Below, in pieces: positions 1 to 8,030 of a stretch of DNA of 64,000 nt. Source of the DNA: Roseivivax sp. GX 12232 (GTDB lineage Bacteria > Pseudomonadota > Alphaproteobacteria > Rhodobacterales > Rhodobacteraceae); the NCBI RefSeq assembly GCF_021272185.1, contig NZ_JAJSEC010000010.1, positions 62,001 through 126,000 on the forward strand, read 5' to 3'. The translations under genes were made by a program, and so were the position numbers. A model generated the notes under the pieces. The model was not told the origin of the DNA. It did not search any database and was given only the letters and a program-made list of their open reading frames with translations. Within the stretch, counting starts at the first letter, position 1; every line of letters starts with the position of its first letter.

Positions 1-474
1 GTGCTCGCCACGATGAAGGCCGCGCCCGGCCGCCGCTGGTTCGGCCTGATCCTGCTGGTGGCGCTGGGCCTCCTGGTGCTTTACGTCGCCGCCGCGCGGC
101 CGCCCGCGCTGGGCTGGCAGGCGCTCCTGGTGGCGGTGGGGCTCGGGTCCTTCTGGATGGCGCGGGCAATGCACCGCGCCACCGGGCTGACGCTGACCCT
201 GACCCGCGAGGCGCTCAGTGACAGCGAGGGCCGGGTGGTGGCCCGGATCGAGGACGTGGCCGCCGTCGACCGGGGGATGTTCGCGATGAAGCCCTCGAAC
301 GGCTTCGTGCTGAAGATGCGCAACGCCCAGCCCCGGGCCTGGCGCCCCGGGGTCTACTGGTCGCTCGGCCGCCGGGTCGCCGTGGGCGGGGTGATGCCCG
401 CCTCGCAGAGCAAGCCCATGGCGGATTCCATCGCCATCATGGTGGCCACGCGCGGGCAGGGCGACGACGGCTGA
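1..474 (+). CDS. Hypothetical membrane protein, possibly 5'-truncated
   Basis: I do not recognise the family. The reading frame runs from the first base of the window (GTG at 1); ATG at 13 is an alternative start, and the true start may lie upstream. The 157-residue product has two adjacent hydrophobic segments (about residues 14-30 and 36-52). A soluble C-terminal part follows with several short beta-like stretches, resembling small PH-like membrane proteins of alphaproteobacteria. It is transcribed away from the pca genes. The assignment is by hydrophobicity only; no catalytic motif is visible. Confidence 0.6.
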   Translation: MLATMKAAPGRRWFGLILLVALGLLVLYVAAARPPALGWQALLVAVGLGSFWMARAMHRATGLTLTLTREALSDSEGRVVARIEDVAAVDRGMFAMKPSNGFVLKMRNAQPRAWRPGVYWSLGRRVAVGGVMPASQSKPMADSIAIMVATRGQGDDG

Positions 475-530
475 GGCGGGGTCGCCCTGGGCTGGGGTGG
501 CGAGCGGTGAGGCTTGTGCGCCCGGCGTGC

Positions 531-580
531 GGCGGTGATCGGTGAGATATGGGCGTCCGCCACAAGGCGGTGATCGGTGA
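531..580. repeat. Short direct repeat, 15 bp, two copies
   Basis: GGCGGTGATCGGTGA occurs at 531-545 and again at 566-580. It lies in the 283-bp gap between the hypothetical membrane gene and pcaG. Apart from this pair and the hairpin near 698-720, I see nothing else in the gap. Its function is unknown. Confidence 0.6.
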
Positions 581-697
581 AGTCTAGGCGCCTGGTTATG
601 GGCGGCGCTTCGCGAGACGTGGCCACCCCTTGACGGGCTGCACGCTGCGAGGCTCGTCGGCCCGACGAGGGGTTCTTCGGCCTCAAAACGACACGCG

Positions 698-720
698 GCG
701 GCCCAAAGCAGAGCCGCCGC
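698..720 (-). terminator. Probable pcaCHG terminator hairpin
   Basis: A GC-rich inverted repeat (GCGGCGG paired with CCGCCGC, apical part CCAAAGCAGAG) lies just downstream of the pcaG stop. On the minus strand it is followed by GTCGTTTTG, a weak T-tract. The position fits the end of the pcaC-pcaH-pcaG transcript. Confidence 0.5.
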
Positions 721-757
721 GCGCCCATTGTCAGCCGGGCTCACGCCCGGCCCCGCG

Positions 758-1363
758 TCACACGTCGAAGAACACCGTCTCTTCCGCCCCCTGCAGGTGG
801 ATGTCGAAGCGGTAGGCGCCGGGGCTCTCTTCGCGGGCGATCAGGGTCGGCACGCGCGCGCGGTGCTCGATCCGGGCCAGCACCGGGTCGGCGGCATTGG
901 CCTCGGCCTCGTCGGGGAAATACATCCGCGTGTGCAGGCCGAGGTTGATCCCCCGCGCCACGATCCAGAGCGTCAGATGCGGCGCCTGTTGCGCCCCGCC
1001 CGGGCCGGGCACCGAGCCCGGCTTCACCGTCTCGATCCGCCACTGGCCGCTCTCGCCGTCAGAGGCGACCCGGCCGAAGCCGGTGACCGAAGGGTCGGCC
1101 TCGGGGTCATGGCCCGGATGGCGCCCGGCGGCATCGGCCTGCCAGACCTCGATCATGGCGTCGCGCAGCACCGTGCCGGTGCCGTCGAAGATTGCGCCGG
1201 TGACGGTGATCCGCGTGCCCTGCGCCTCCGGCCCGGCGATCACCCGGCCCAGGTCCTCGGGGTAGACGCCGGTGATCTCGGCGAAATTCGGCGTGCAGCC
1301 GATGTGCACGTAGGGCCCGGCGGTCTGGCTCGGGCTTTCCTTCAGCTCGCGCTCGCGGTGCAT
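758..1363 (-). CDS. pcaG: Protocatechuate 3,4-dioxygenase alpha subunit
   Basis: This is the non-catalytic subunit of the intradiol ring-cleavage dioxygenase that opens protocatechuate to 3-carboxy-cis,cis-muconate in the cytoplasm. The 201-residue product has the family hallmarks SQTAGPYVHIG near the N terminus, the IEVWQADAAGR strand, and LGLHTRMYFPDE in the C-terminal half. As expected for alpha chains, the full Tyr/Tyr/His/His iron set of the beta chain is absent. I chose ATG at 1363, which sits 7 nt after AAGGAGG. A GTG one codon upstream overlaps the pcaH stop and is also possible. It is the last gene of pcaC-pcaH-pcaG. Confidence 0.95.
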   Translation of the reverse strand: MHRERELKESPSQTAGPYVHIGCTPNFAEITGVYPEDLGRVIAGPEAQGTRITVTGAIFDGTGTVLRDAMIEVWQADAAGRHPGHDPEADPSVTGFGRVASDGESGQWRIETVKPGSVPGPGGAQQAPHLTLWIVARGINLGLHTRMYFPDEAEANAADPVLARIEHRARVPTLIAREESPGAYRFDIHLQGAEETVFFDV

Positions 1364-2088
1364 CACAGGCCCTCCTTGCGGTTCTCGAACAGGGTCTGGC
1401 GGCGGCCCCGCAGCACGATGTCGAAGCGGTAGGCGCGAGAATCCATCGGCACCGTGTTGCGCATGTCGAGCGTCGCGGTCAGCGCCGCGATGCCCGCCGG
1501 GTCCGGCACGGTCTGCACGATCGGGCAGAGGTCGATCATCGGGTCGCCCTCGAAATACATCTGGGTGATGAGCCGCTGCGCGAAGCCATGGCCGAAGACC
1601 GAGAAATGGATATGCGCCGGGCGCCAGTCGTTGCCGCCGTTGGGCCAGGGGTAGGGGCCGGGCTGCACGGTGCGGAAGGCATAGCCGCCGCTCTCGTCGG
1701 TGATGCAGCGCCCGCAGCCGCCGAAGTTGGGATCGAGCGGTGCGAGGTAGCCCTCTTTCTTGTGGCGGTAGCGCCCGCCGGCATTGGCCTGCCAGACCTC
1801 CAGAAGCGCGCCGGGCACGCCGCGCCCGGTCTCGTCGACGACCCGGCCCTGGACGATGATCCGGGGCCCGATCGCCGAATGCCCCGAGGCCGCGTAGTTG
1901 TGGATCAGGTCGTGATCGAGCGGGCCGAGGATGTCATGCCCGAAGACCGGCCCGGTCGTCTCCGACGGGGTCTGCGGGAAGGAGATCGGCGCCCGCGACG
2001 GCGAGCGCACCACCGAGGTCCGGTAGGGCGGGGTCAGCGCCGGCGGATGCCAGCTCCGGTCCCGGGCGAAGAAGGCGCCGTCACTCAT
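1363..2088 (-). CDS. pcaH: Protocatechuate 3,4-dioxygenase beta subunit
   Basis: This is the iron-bearing subunit of protocatechuate 3,4-dioxygenase. The 241-residue product keeps residues matching the four non-haem Fe(III) ligands of the Pseudomonas enzyme at the same spacing: Tyr107 (GGRYRHK), Tyr146 (PGPYPW), His159 and His161 (PAHIHF). [14 protein letters not shown] and YFEGDP are also conserved. The start at 2088 (MSDGAFF) was preferred over an in-frame ATG seven codons upstream because GGAGA precedes it. It overlaps the end of pcaC by 8 bp and is translationally coupled to pcaG. Confidence 0.97.
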   Translation of the reverse strand: MSDGAFFARDRSWHPPALTPPYRTSVVRSPSRAPISFPQTPSETTGPVFGHDILGPLDHDLIHNYAASGHSAIGPRIIVQGRVVDETGRGVPGALLEVWQANAGGRYRHKKEGYLAPLDPNFGGCGRCITDESGGYAFRTVQPGPYPWPNGGNDWRPAHIHFSVFGHGFAQRLITQMYFEGDPMIDLCPIVQTVPDPAGIAALTATLDMRNTVPMDSRAYRFDIVLRGRRQTLFENRKEGL

Positions 2089-2464
2089 GGTCGGTCTCCA
2101 TCTCTGCAAAGGTCTGTTTGGCGAGCTTCAGCGCGTGATTGGCGCGCGGCACCCCAGCGTAGATCGCGACGTGCTGGAAGACCTCGATCACGTCCTCGCG
2201 GCTGGCGCCGGTGCGGGCGGTGGCGCGGATATGCATGGGGATCTCCTCGAAGTTGCCGGTCGCCGCGAGCAGCGCCAGCGTCAGCATCGAGCGTTCGCGC
2301 CGGCTGATCGCCTCCGAGGCCCAGACGGTGCCCCAGGCGGCTTCGGTGATCAGCGCCTGGAAAGGCGCATCGAGCGGCGTCGCGGCGGCCTCGGCGCGGT
2401 CGACATGGGCATCGCCCAGGACCGCGCGGCGCACCGCCATGCCGCGGGCGTGTTTGTCTGACAT
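2081..2464 (-). CDS. pcaC: 4-carboxymuconolactone decarboxylase
   Basis: It decarboxylates 4-carboxymuconolactone to 3-oxoadipate enol-lactone, the third step of the protocatechuate branch. The 127-residue product is normal length for a stand-alone PcaC of the AhpD-like CMD fold. It carries [28 protein letters not shown] and the C-terminal [18 protein letters not shown] segment with its conserved histidines. The start at 2464 follows AAGGAGG. It is the first gene of the minus-strand pcaCHG operon and is divergent from pcaQ across 84 bp holding a PcaQ-type box. The pcaD gene that often joins pcaC is instead near 63 kb. Confidence 0.95.
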   Translation of the reverse strand: MSDKHARGMAVRRAVLGDAHVDRAEAAATPLDAPFQALITEAAWGTVWASEAISRRERSMLTLALLAATGNFEEIPMHIRATARTGASREDVIEVFQHVAIYAGVPRANHALKLAKQTFAEMETDHE

Positions 2465-2534
2465 GGGGCCTCCTTCCCTCGGGCCATCATACAGAACCGA
2501 GGTGCGAAGAAAATTGAGAAAAGCGGTGGGATAG

Positions 2535-2550
2535 ATTACCTGTCGGTTAT
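2535..2550 (-). promoter_or_regulatory. Putative PcaQ operator
   Basis: Read on the minus strand, the site is ATAACC-GACA-GGTAAT. It is an imperfect palindrome close to the PcaQ box ATAACC-N4-GGTTAA described in rhizobia (10 of 12 specified bases match). It lies between divergent pcaQ and pcaC, about 70-85 bp upstream of the pcaC start, a usual place for LysR activation. Its right edge overlaps the first two bases of the predicted pcaQ start codon, so PcaQ binding could also repress pcaQ. This is inferred from motif and position. Confidence 0.65.
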
Positions 2551-3460
2551 GATTATCGACTCTCGCCTGCGGCTGCGCCATGTCTCGGCCTTTCTTGCCA
2601 TCGCCCGGCGCGGCTCTGTCGCGGCGGCGGCCGAGGAGCTGCATGTCACCCAGCCGGCGGTCTCCAAGACCCTGCGCGAGCTCGAGGAGATCCTCGGGCT
2701 GCCGCTCTTCGACCGGGTCGGGCGGCGGGTGGTGCTGAACCCCGCGGGCGCGGCCTTCCAGCGGCTCGCGGCGGCGGGGCTCAGCGATCTGTCCCGCGCC
2801 GTCGAGGGCGCGCGCGAGGCCCATCGCGGCGGCAACCGGCTGCGGATCGGCGCGCTGCCCACGGCTGCGACGCGGCTTCTGCCGGATGCCGCCCTGCGTT
2901 TCCGCGCCGCGCGGCCCGACTGCCGGTTGCGGATCTCGACCGGGCCGAACTGGCTGCTGCTGTCGCAGCTGCGCGAGGGCAGCCTCGACCTGGTCGTCGG
3001 GCGGCTGGCCGATCCCGCCCGGATGGAGGGCCTGAGCTTCCGCCAGCTGCACGCCGAGGCCATCGTCGCGGTGACCGGCCCCGACCATCCGCTGCGCCGC
3101 CCCGCCGAGGCGGCGGATTTCCTCGCCTATCCGCTGGTCCTGCCGCCGCCCGGCGCGGTGATCCACCAGCCGGTCAGCGCCTATCTGACGAGCCTCGGCA
3201 TCGACATCCCCTTCCCGGTGGTCGAGACCGTCTCGCTGGCCTTCGCGCGGCGGCTGTTGCAGCGCTCCGAGGCGATCTGGTTCATCTCCGAGGGCGTGGT
3301 GGAGGAGGAGCTGGCGCGTGGCCAGCTGCGCGCCCTGCGCCTGACCGCGCCGCTGACGGCGGGGCCGGTCGGCATCAGCCTGCGCGCCGGAGCCGATGCG
3401 ACGCCCGAGGTCGCGGGCATGATCGCCGCGCTTGAGGCCGCGCGGGAGGCGGCGGGGTAG
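2549..3460 (+). CDS. pcaQ: LysR-family activator of pca genes
   Basis: This LysR-type regulator, 303 residues, is expected to activate pcaCHG with a beta-ketoadipate pathway intermediate as co-inducer. The N-terminal winged helix-turn-helix spans residues 8-67 (RHVSAFLAIARRGS, HVTQPAVSKTLRELEEIL, LFDR), followed by a two-lobed effector domain. PcaQ is preferred over other LysR types because of divergence from pcaCHG, the RLRHVSAF N terminus, and the operator between them. ATG at 2549 has no good Shine-Dalgarno within reach and overlaps the operator, so the message may be leaderless or start elsewhere. Confidence 0.9.
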   Translation: MIIDSRLRLRHVSAFLAIARRGSVAAAAEELHVTQPAVSKTLRELEEILGLPLFDRVGRRVVLNPAGAAFQRLAAAGLSDLSRAVEGAREAHRGGNRLRIGALPTAATRLLPDAALRFRAARPDCRLRISTGPNWLLLSQLREGSLDLVVGRLADPARMEGLSFRQLHAEAIVAVTGPDHPLRRPAEAADFLAYPLVLPPPGAVIHQPVSAYLTSLGIDIPFPVVETVSLAFARRLLQRSEAIWFISEGVVEEELARGQLRALRLTAPLTAGPVGISLRAGADATPEVAGMIAALEAAREAAG

Positions 3461-3804
3461 GGGGCTTGGGTGTGGTGTTGGGCAGTGGGTTGGGTTTTTG
3501 CGGTGGCTGGGGTGTTTGGGCTCTGCCGGACGTTGAAGGCAGCGCGCCGGGCTGTGGAATGAATGCCGGGGTCTGAGGCGGGCAGCGCGTCCACTTCTTA
3601 GCAAAGGCGTGCGGCGCTCAATCCGCTGAGACCCCCTCCGAGTTTCGCTGGCCCAGTACGCTCCGCCCTCGGATCCTTGCACCTCAGGCGCAGCACGCCC
3701 AGCCCCTCGGACCTTTGCCCCCCCCACCGGCACACCCTCGCCCCACCACCCCCCTTGCCAGCGCCTCGCGCCGGGCCACCCTCTCCTTCCAAGGAGGAGC
3801 CGCC
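3461..3804. other. Intergenic region, 344 bp
   Basis: It lies between pcaQ and the glutathionyl-hydroquinone reductase gene, both on plus. It is GC-rich and starts with a GT-rich stretch. I see no RNA gene, no repeat shared with the rest of the window, and no convincing promoter. A strong ribosome binding site, AAGGAGGAG at 3791-3799, closes it. Confidence 0.5.
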
Positions 3805-4836
3805 ATGTCGCCACCCCGCAAGGATGCCTCCGTCGAGGAGGACCAGACCGACGCCGCCGCCCGCCGGGCCAAGGGCGAGTTCGTCCGCGGCCAGAGCGGC
3901 ATTCGCGGCTTGCTCGGCAGCGCGGAGTTCCCCGCCGAGCCGGGGCGCTATCACCTCTTCGTGGCGCTTAATTGCCCCTGGTGCCACCGCGTCACCTTGG
4001 CGCGCAGCGTCCTCGGCCTCGAGCAGGCGATCAGCCTCGACGTGGCCTTCCCCAACCGCACCGGCGAGGACGACCCCGCGGGCCCCGGCCTCTGGGAGTT
4101 CGCGCCCGAGCGCCGCGCCTCGCTCACGGGCGAAGTGCTGCCCGAATGCACGCGCGAGACCGGCACCGGGCGGGGGCTGCGGCTCGCGAAGGAGCTCTAC
4201 CGCGCCGAGGGCTCCGAGGAGCAATCCCTGCCGGTGCTCTACGACCGCCGCGCCGGGCGCATCGTGAACAACGAAAGCGCCGAGATCCTGCGCATGCTGG
4301 GCCAATGCGCCGAGGCGCTGGGCAGCCGTCTGCCGCGCGCCGAGCGCCCCGACCTGTTTCCCGACGACCCCGCGCTGGCCGAGGAGATCGAGGCGCTGAA
4401 CGCCTGGATCTACACCGACATCAACAACGGCGCCTACAAGGCGGGGTTCTCCTCGGACCAGGCGGTCTATGCCAAGGCTTTCGCTGCTTATTTCGACGCG
4501 CTTGGGCGCCTCGAGGCGCTTTTGTCGGACGGGCGCGATTTCCTGACCGGGCGGCGCTTCACCGAGGCCGACCTGCGGCTTTTCCCGACGCTCTTCCGGC
4601 ACGACCCGGTGTATTACCTGCGGATGAAGCTGAACGGCGCGCGGATCCTGGACTACCCGCACCTCTGGCGCTGGCTCTGCCGGGTCCACGCGCTGCCCGG
4701 CGTGGGTGAGGCGGGCTCGCTGGTGCACTGCCGCCAGGGCTATTTCGGGCGGTCCTGGAACGGGGTGGTGCCGCTCGGGCCGGTGAAGCCGATGGGCTAC
4801 CCGGAGGCCTATGGGCATCCGGAGCTGGCGGGGTAG
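3805..4836 (+). CDS. yqjG: Glutathionyl-hydroquinone reductase (Xi-class GST)
   Basis: It reduces glutathionyl-(hydro)quinones back to free hydroquinone and glutathione in the cytoplasm, through a mixed disulfide with the active-site cysteine. The 343-residue length fits the ECM4/YqjG family. Visible marks are NCPWCHRVTLARSVLGL (catalytic Cys57), the NNESAEILRML segment, and a C-terminal all-helical GST domain with the family's NNGAYKAGF and GYFGRSWN motifs. ATG at 3805 was chosen because AAGGAGGAG lies 6 nt upstream. Many relatives have CPWAHR; here Cys60 makes a CPWC pair. Proximity to ring-cleavage genes suggests detoxification of aromatic-derived quinones. Confidence 0.9.
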   Translation: MSPPRKDASVEEDQTDAAARRAKGEFVRGQSGIRGLLGSAEFPAEPGRYHLFVALNCPWCHRVTLARSVLGLEQAISLDVAFPNRTGEDDPAGPGLWEFAPERRASLTGEVLPECTRETGTGRGLRLAKELYRAEGSEEQSLPVLYDRRAGRIVNNESAEILRMLGQCAEALGSRLPRAERPDLFPDDPALAEEIEALNAWIYTDINNGAYKAGFSSDQAVYAKAFAAYFDALGRLEALLSDGRDFLTGRRFTEADLRLFPTLFRHDPVYYLRMKLNGARILDYPHLWRWLCRVHALPGVGEAGSLVHCRQGYFGRSWNGVVPLGPVKPMGYPEAYGHPELAG

Positions 4837-4899
4837 GGGGGGGTGGGTGCCGCTGCTGGTCATTGATACGCCCAACCCTCCGCCCGACGCGCCTCCTTC

Positions 4900-5070
4900 T
4901 TGCGCCCGAATAGCATCGAAGATGCCGGGCGCGCGCCGGACCGGCCCGATGGGCCGGCGCTCCTTGGGATGGCGTGCCTAGATCATCGCTAGTCCTGACC
5001 TTGCTGGGATAAAGCGCTTCGCTCGGAGGTCAGCAGCGCCGACCCCCGGTCCGGCGCGCGCCCTCTGGTG
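4900..5070 (+). repeat. Structured ~170-bp intergenic repeat, copy A
   Basis: This is the reference copy of a seven-member family. It starts TTGCGCCCGAATAGCATCGA. A perfect long-range inverted repeat pairs GGCGCGCGCCGGACCGG (4928-4944) with CCGGTCCGGCGCGCGCC (5046-5062). Local stems are GCGCCCG/CGGGCGC around GCATC-GAA-GATGC, CCGGCCC-GAT-GGGCCGG, and CTGACCT/AGGTCAG. It lies between convergent genes. The rest of the gap (4837-5323) holds the tad terminator and nothing else I recognise. Confidence 0.9.
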
Positions 5071-5247
5071 TGAGGGGTTCGACGTGGGAGGGTTGCGGCG
5101 TGAGGGCGAGTGCGGCCTTGGGCGGGGCTTGTTGTGAGGGGGGCGGGGGAGGCTGCTGCGTGCGGCTCTTGGGACCAGCGGTTGCGGTCGCCGGACGGTT
5201 ACGACGGCGCGGCCCTCGACCCGAGCGCCCAGGCGCCTCGCCCCCCC

Positions 5248-5295
5248 CAAAAACCCAAAAACCCCCGGGCCGCCCTCTCCAGGCGCCCCGGGGGC
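5248..5295 (-). terminator. Rho-independent terminator of the tad operon
   Basis: On the minus strand a stem CCCCCGGG/CCCGGGGG with an interior of about 20 nt is followed by TTTTTGGGTTTTTGG. It lies 28 bp past the stop codon of the last tad-like gene. Confidence 0.75.
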
Positions 5296-5323
5296 TGTCC
5301 TGCCCGTCACTCCCGCGGAGCGA

Positions 5324-6052
5324 TCAGCTGTCGCGGCGGCGCTTGGAGCGGCCGTTGCCCTGGTTCTCGCGGCCGTCGGCGTTGTCCTGGCACTCGTTGG
5401 CGCTGGCGCCCTCGTCGGCGTTCTCGGCGTTGTTGTTGCAGAGCGATCCCCCCGGCGCGTCCTGGTCGCCGTTGCCCCAGCCGTTGTTGGCGTTGTAGGT
5501 CCGGCCCTCGAAATGCACCTGCGGCGCGAAGCGCGGGCGGGTGAAGGAGTAGATCGCGATCTCGAAGGCGTTCAGCCCGGCCTCGAGCGCGGGAGTGTAA
5601 TCCTCCCAGCTCTCGACCAGGATCAGCTGGTCCTTGTTGGCCATGATCGGCAGCCGGTGCCGGAAAAGCTCGGCGTCATCGGGGCCGTGGGCGGCGTATT
5701 CGCCGCGCGCCTCGGACCAGAGCACCCGGTACTGGTCGGGCCCGGCGTTGTATTGCACCACCGAGATCCGCAGGTCGAAGGTGTCGTTGTCGGCCTTGGC
5801 CATGTGCTTCATCAGCTCGTAGGAGCTGTCGATATAGGTCTGGGTGATCGGATCGGTCTCGCGCGAGAGCGCGTCGGCGACAGTGAAATTGGCTTTCTGG
5901 TTGACCGCGTGCTGGCGCGAGACGTCGAACCAGACCCAGGTGACCCCGAAAAGCCAAAGCAGCACCGGCAGGACGATGATCGCCTCGACGGTGACGGACC
6001 CCTCGGTGTCGCTGCGGAACCGGGTGAGGCGGGACTTGATACTGGTAAACAT
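5324..6052 (-). CDS. TadE/TadG-type pilus assembly protein with low-complexity tail
   Basis: This is a minor pseudopilin-like protein of the Tad (tight adherence/Flp pilus) system, predicted to sit in the inner membrane. The 242-residue product starts with a basic segment, then the TadE signature RSDTEGSVTVEAIIVLPVLL running into one transmembrane helix (about residues 23-43), then a periplasmic domain. The last 60 or so residues are unusual: rich in Asn, Gly, Asp and Glu, with two cysteines and a basic end. It is the third gene of a minus-strand trio, 8 bp after the second. The Tad ATPase, secretin and major pilin are not in the window. Confidence 0.8.
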   Translation of the reverse strand: MFTSIKSRLTRFRSDTEGSVTVEAIIVLPVLLWLFGVTWVWFDVSRQHAVNQKANFTVADALSRETDPITQTYIDSSYELMKHMAKADNDTFDLRISVVQYNAGPDQYRVLWSEARGEYAAHGPDDAELFRHRLPIMANKDQLILVESWEDYTPALEAGLNAFEIAIYSFTRPRFAPQVHFEGRTYNANNGWGNGDQDAPGGSLCNNNAENADEGASANECQDNADGRENQGNGRSKRRRDS

Positions 6053-6060
6053 CGCGGACC

Positions 6061-6597
6061 TCAGCTCGGTTCGTGCACGAAGGCGGCGGTTGAGACGATC
6101 GCGGAATAGCCGTTGGCATCCTTGACCAGCGCCTCGGAGAAGCTCGAGGTCGGCGCGATCGGATCGAAGAGGTAGCAGGCGCGCAGATACATCAGCTGGT
6201 TGTCGCGCCCGTATTCGAAGGAGACCACCGGCTGGGCCGTGCCCGAGGTGTCGACGCAGGCCACCTCGGAGGGCGGATCGGTCCAGTCGCGCATGTCCAG
6301 CTCGACCATCTCGAGCTGCAGCTTGCCCTCGCAGTCGGGCAGGATCGTCGCCCGGTCGCAGATCGACTGCTTGAGCGAGTCGTGGGTGTAGAGCGTGCCG
6401 GTGCCCAGCCGCACGTCGCGCACCGTCTGGTCGAGCGCCTGCTCGAGCGAGGTGTGCCGCGCGGTCAGCACCGCCAGTTCCACGCCCGAGAGGATCACGC
6501 TGACGAACAGCGGGGTCCAGAGGGCGAAGGGCACCACCGCGGTGCCGTCTTCACGCTGCCAGAAGGCGCGGGCGGAGGAGAGGAGATCACGCATCAT
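6061..6597 (-). CDS. TadE-like minor pseudopilin
   Basis: A small (178 residues) membrane-anchored protein of the TadE/TadF type, placed in the Tad pilus by context. Residues 12-42 hold WQREDGTAVVPFALWTPLF, the Glu/Gly-before-hydrophobic pattern of these proteins, then a single transmembrane helix. The remaining periplasmic part has Cys residues that could pair (CDRATILPDC, ACVDTSG, RACYLF). It overlaps the upstream VWA gene by 4 bp (ATGA), so translation is coupled. The exact TadE versus TadF label is uncertain. Confidence 0.75.
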   Translation of the reverse strand: MMRDLLSSARAFWQREDGTAVVPFALWTPLFVSVILSGVELAVLTARHTSLEQALDQTVRDVRLGTGTLYTHDSLKQSICDRATILPDCEGKLQLEMVELDMRDWTDPPSEVACVDTSGTAQPVVSFEYGRDNQLMYLRACYLFDPIAPTSSFSEALVKDANGYSAIVSTAAFVHEPS

Positions 6598-8030
6598 TGG
6601 GTCAGCCTCAGCTGGTTGATCGCCCGGGCGATGGCATAAAAGGCTTCCTCGATCTCGATGCCCTCGACGTCGAAGTAATGGGCCGGCGAGGAGGCGCAGT
6701 TCTGCATGACCGAGGCGCCGTGATCGGTGACCTCGAAGCCGACCGACCAGATGACGATGTCGCGGGCCTTGGCGGCGTCGCAGATGTCGTCGAGCAGGGC
6801 GTCGCCCAGGTCGGCGTTGTACTTCTGGTAGTAGAAGGCGCTCCAGTTGCTGCGGCTCACGTTGCGCTGCAGGTAATACCAGAGGTTGTAGCGCGCCCAG
6901 TGGGTGGCGTCGGAGTCGCTGTCATAGGCCCAGTTCGACACCCGGTAGGAGCGGTCGTGCTGGCCGTCGGTCATCAGCACCACGGTCTTCAGCGTGTCGT
7001 CGCGGCCGTAGTCGGCGGGCCGGCCGGTGAAGGCGTTGTTGCCCTGGCCTGCGGCGATCACCGCGTCGTTCAGGAACCGGGTCGAGGGATCCAGCAGCGC
7101 CGTGCCCCATTTCATCCCGAGGAAGATCGAGGTGCCCGCCCGCGGCTCGAGCCGGCTGATCTGGTTCTTCAGCCGCGTCTCGTTGTTGCTGAAGGGCTGG
7201 ATGCGCTCGTAGTTGTACTGCGGGCAGATCGTGTCGACGATCTCGTTGTAGCCGTAGTAGTTCCACTGCACGTGCTGCATCTGCTGGTAGCGGTGCCCGG
7301 TATCGAGCGCCGTCGAGCCGAAATGCGCGTTCGGGAACTCCAGGCAGTGCGAATAGCCGTGCAGCCAGTCGACGTTGAGCTGGCCGGTCAGAAGCGGCCC
7401 GGCGTTGACGTGTTCGGAGTAGGGCACGATCGAGAGCGACACGAGGCCCTCGTTGTCGGCCGCCAGCACGGTCTCGATGAAGGTGTCGGCGGCGTTGCGC
7501 AGGTTGGCCATCTTCGAGCCCTGCGCCATCGACCCCGAGATATCGAGCACCAGCGAGATCTCGACGTTCTGGATGTATTCCTCGGCGGTGGCGACGCCAT
7601 TGGCGTGGAAGCCCTCCATCCCGAGGATCGAGGTGAAATTGGCGGCCAGCGTCTCGCGGGCGGTGCCGTTCACCCGGCGGAAGTTCAGCCCTTCCTCGAC
7701 GGTGACCGAGGTCAGCGCGTCGGGCATGTTCATCTTGTCGAAGTAGTCGCGCACGACCGACTCGGGATCGAGATCCTGGTCCAGGTCCGCGGCCGCCAGA
7801 ACCGCCCGGTCGAGCGTGTTCTGCACCTTGTTGCGCTTCATTTCGGCCTGCATCAGGTCGATCCCGACACCGCCGATGGCGATGAGCGAGAAGGCCCCGA
7901 AGATGGCGAGGATCGACATGTTGCCGTCTTCGGCACGCAGAAACCCGGAGAGGGCTGTCGACGCCTTGTCCCGCATGCGCCGCACACTCGCGCGGGCACG
8001 GGTCTCCCCGGTCACATTTACATCACACAT
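6594..8030 (-). CDS. tadG: TadG-like pilus protein with von Willebrand A domain
   Basis: A large (478 residues) Tad-locus protein with one N-terminal membrane anchor (about residues 36-58, after FLRAEDGNMSILAIFGAFSL), a central region and a C-terminal VWA domain. The metal-ion-dependent adhesion site begins DISGS at residues 163-167. TDGQHDR and the terminal WSVGFEV belong to the same fold. Relatives are thought to aid pilus assembly or adhesion. The start at 8030 (MCDVNV) is preferred over an in-frame start 70 codons upstream because AAGGTG precedes it and the upstream residues look non-coding. It is the first gene of the trio and divergent from gdhA. Confidence 0.8.
   Translation of the reverse strand: MCDVNVTGETRARASVRRMRDKASTALSGFLRAEDGNMSILAIFGAFSLIAIGGVGIDLMQAEMKRNKVQNTLDRAVLAAADLDQDLDPESVVRDYFDKMNMPDALTSVTVEEGLNFRRVNGTARETLAANFTSILGMEGFHANGVATAEEYIQNVEISLVLDISGSMAQGSKMANLRNAADTFIETVLAADNEGLVSLSIVPYSEHVNAGPLLTGQLNVDWLHGYSHCLEFPNAHFGSTALDTGHRYQQMQHVQWNYYGYNEIVDTICPQYNYERIQPFSNNETRLKNQISRLEPRAGTSIFLGMKWGTALLDPSTRFLNDAVIAAGQGNNAFTGRPADYGRDDTLKTVVLMTDGQHDRSYRVSNWAYDSDSDATHWARYNLWYYLQRNVSRSNWSAFYYQKYNADLGDALLDDICDAAKARDIVIWSVGFEVTDHGASVMQNCASSPAHYFDVEGIEIEEAFYAIARAINQLRLTQ

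Noticed and set aside
728-1432. 234-codon plus-strand frame opposite pcaG
   Set aside because: Shadow of pcaG; the minus-strand product carries the dioxygenase motifs.
4900-5070. Insertion sequence or transposase remnant in the structured repeat
   Set aside because: No frame in any of the seven copies encodes a conserved protein, and internal rather than terminal inverted repeats dominate. A MITE origin is not excluded.
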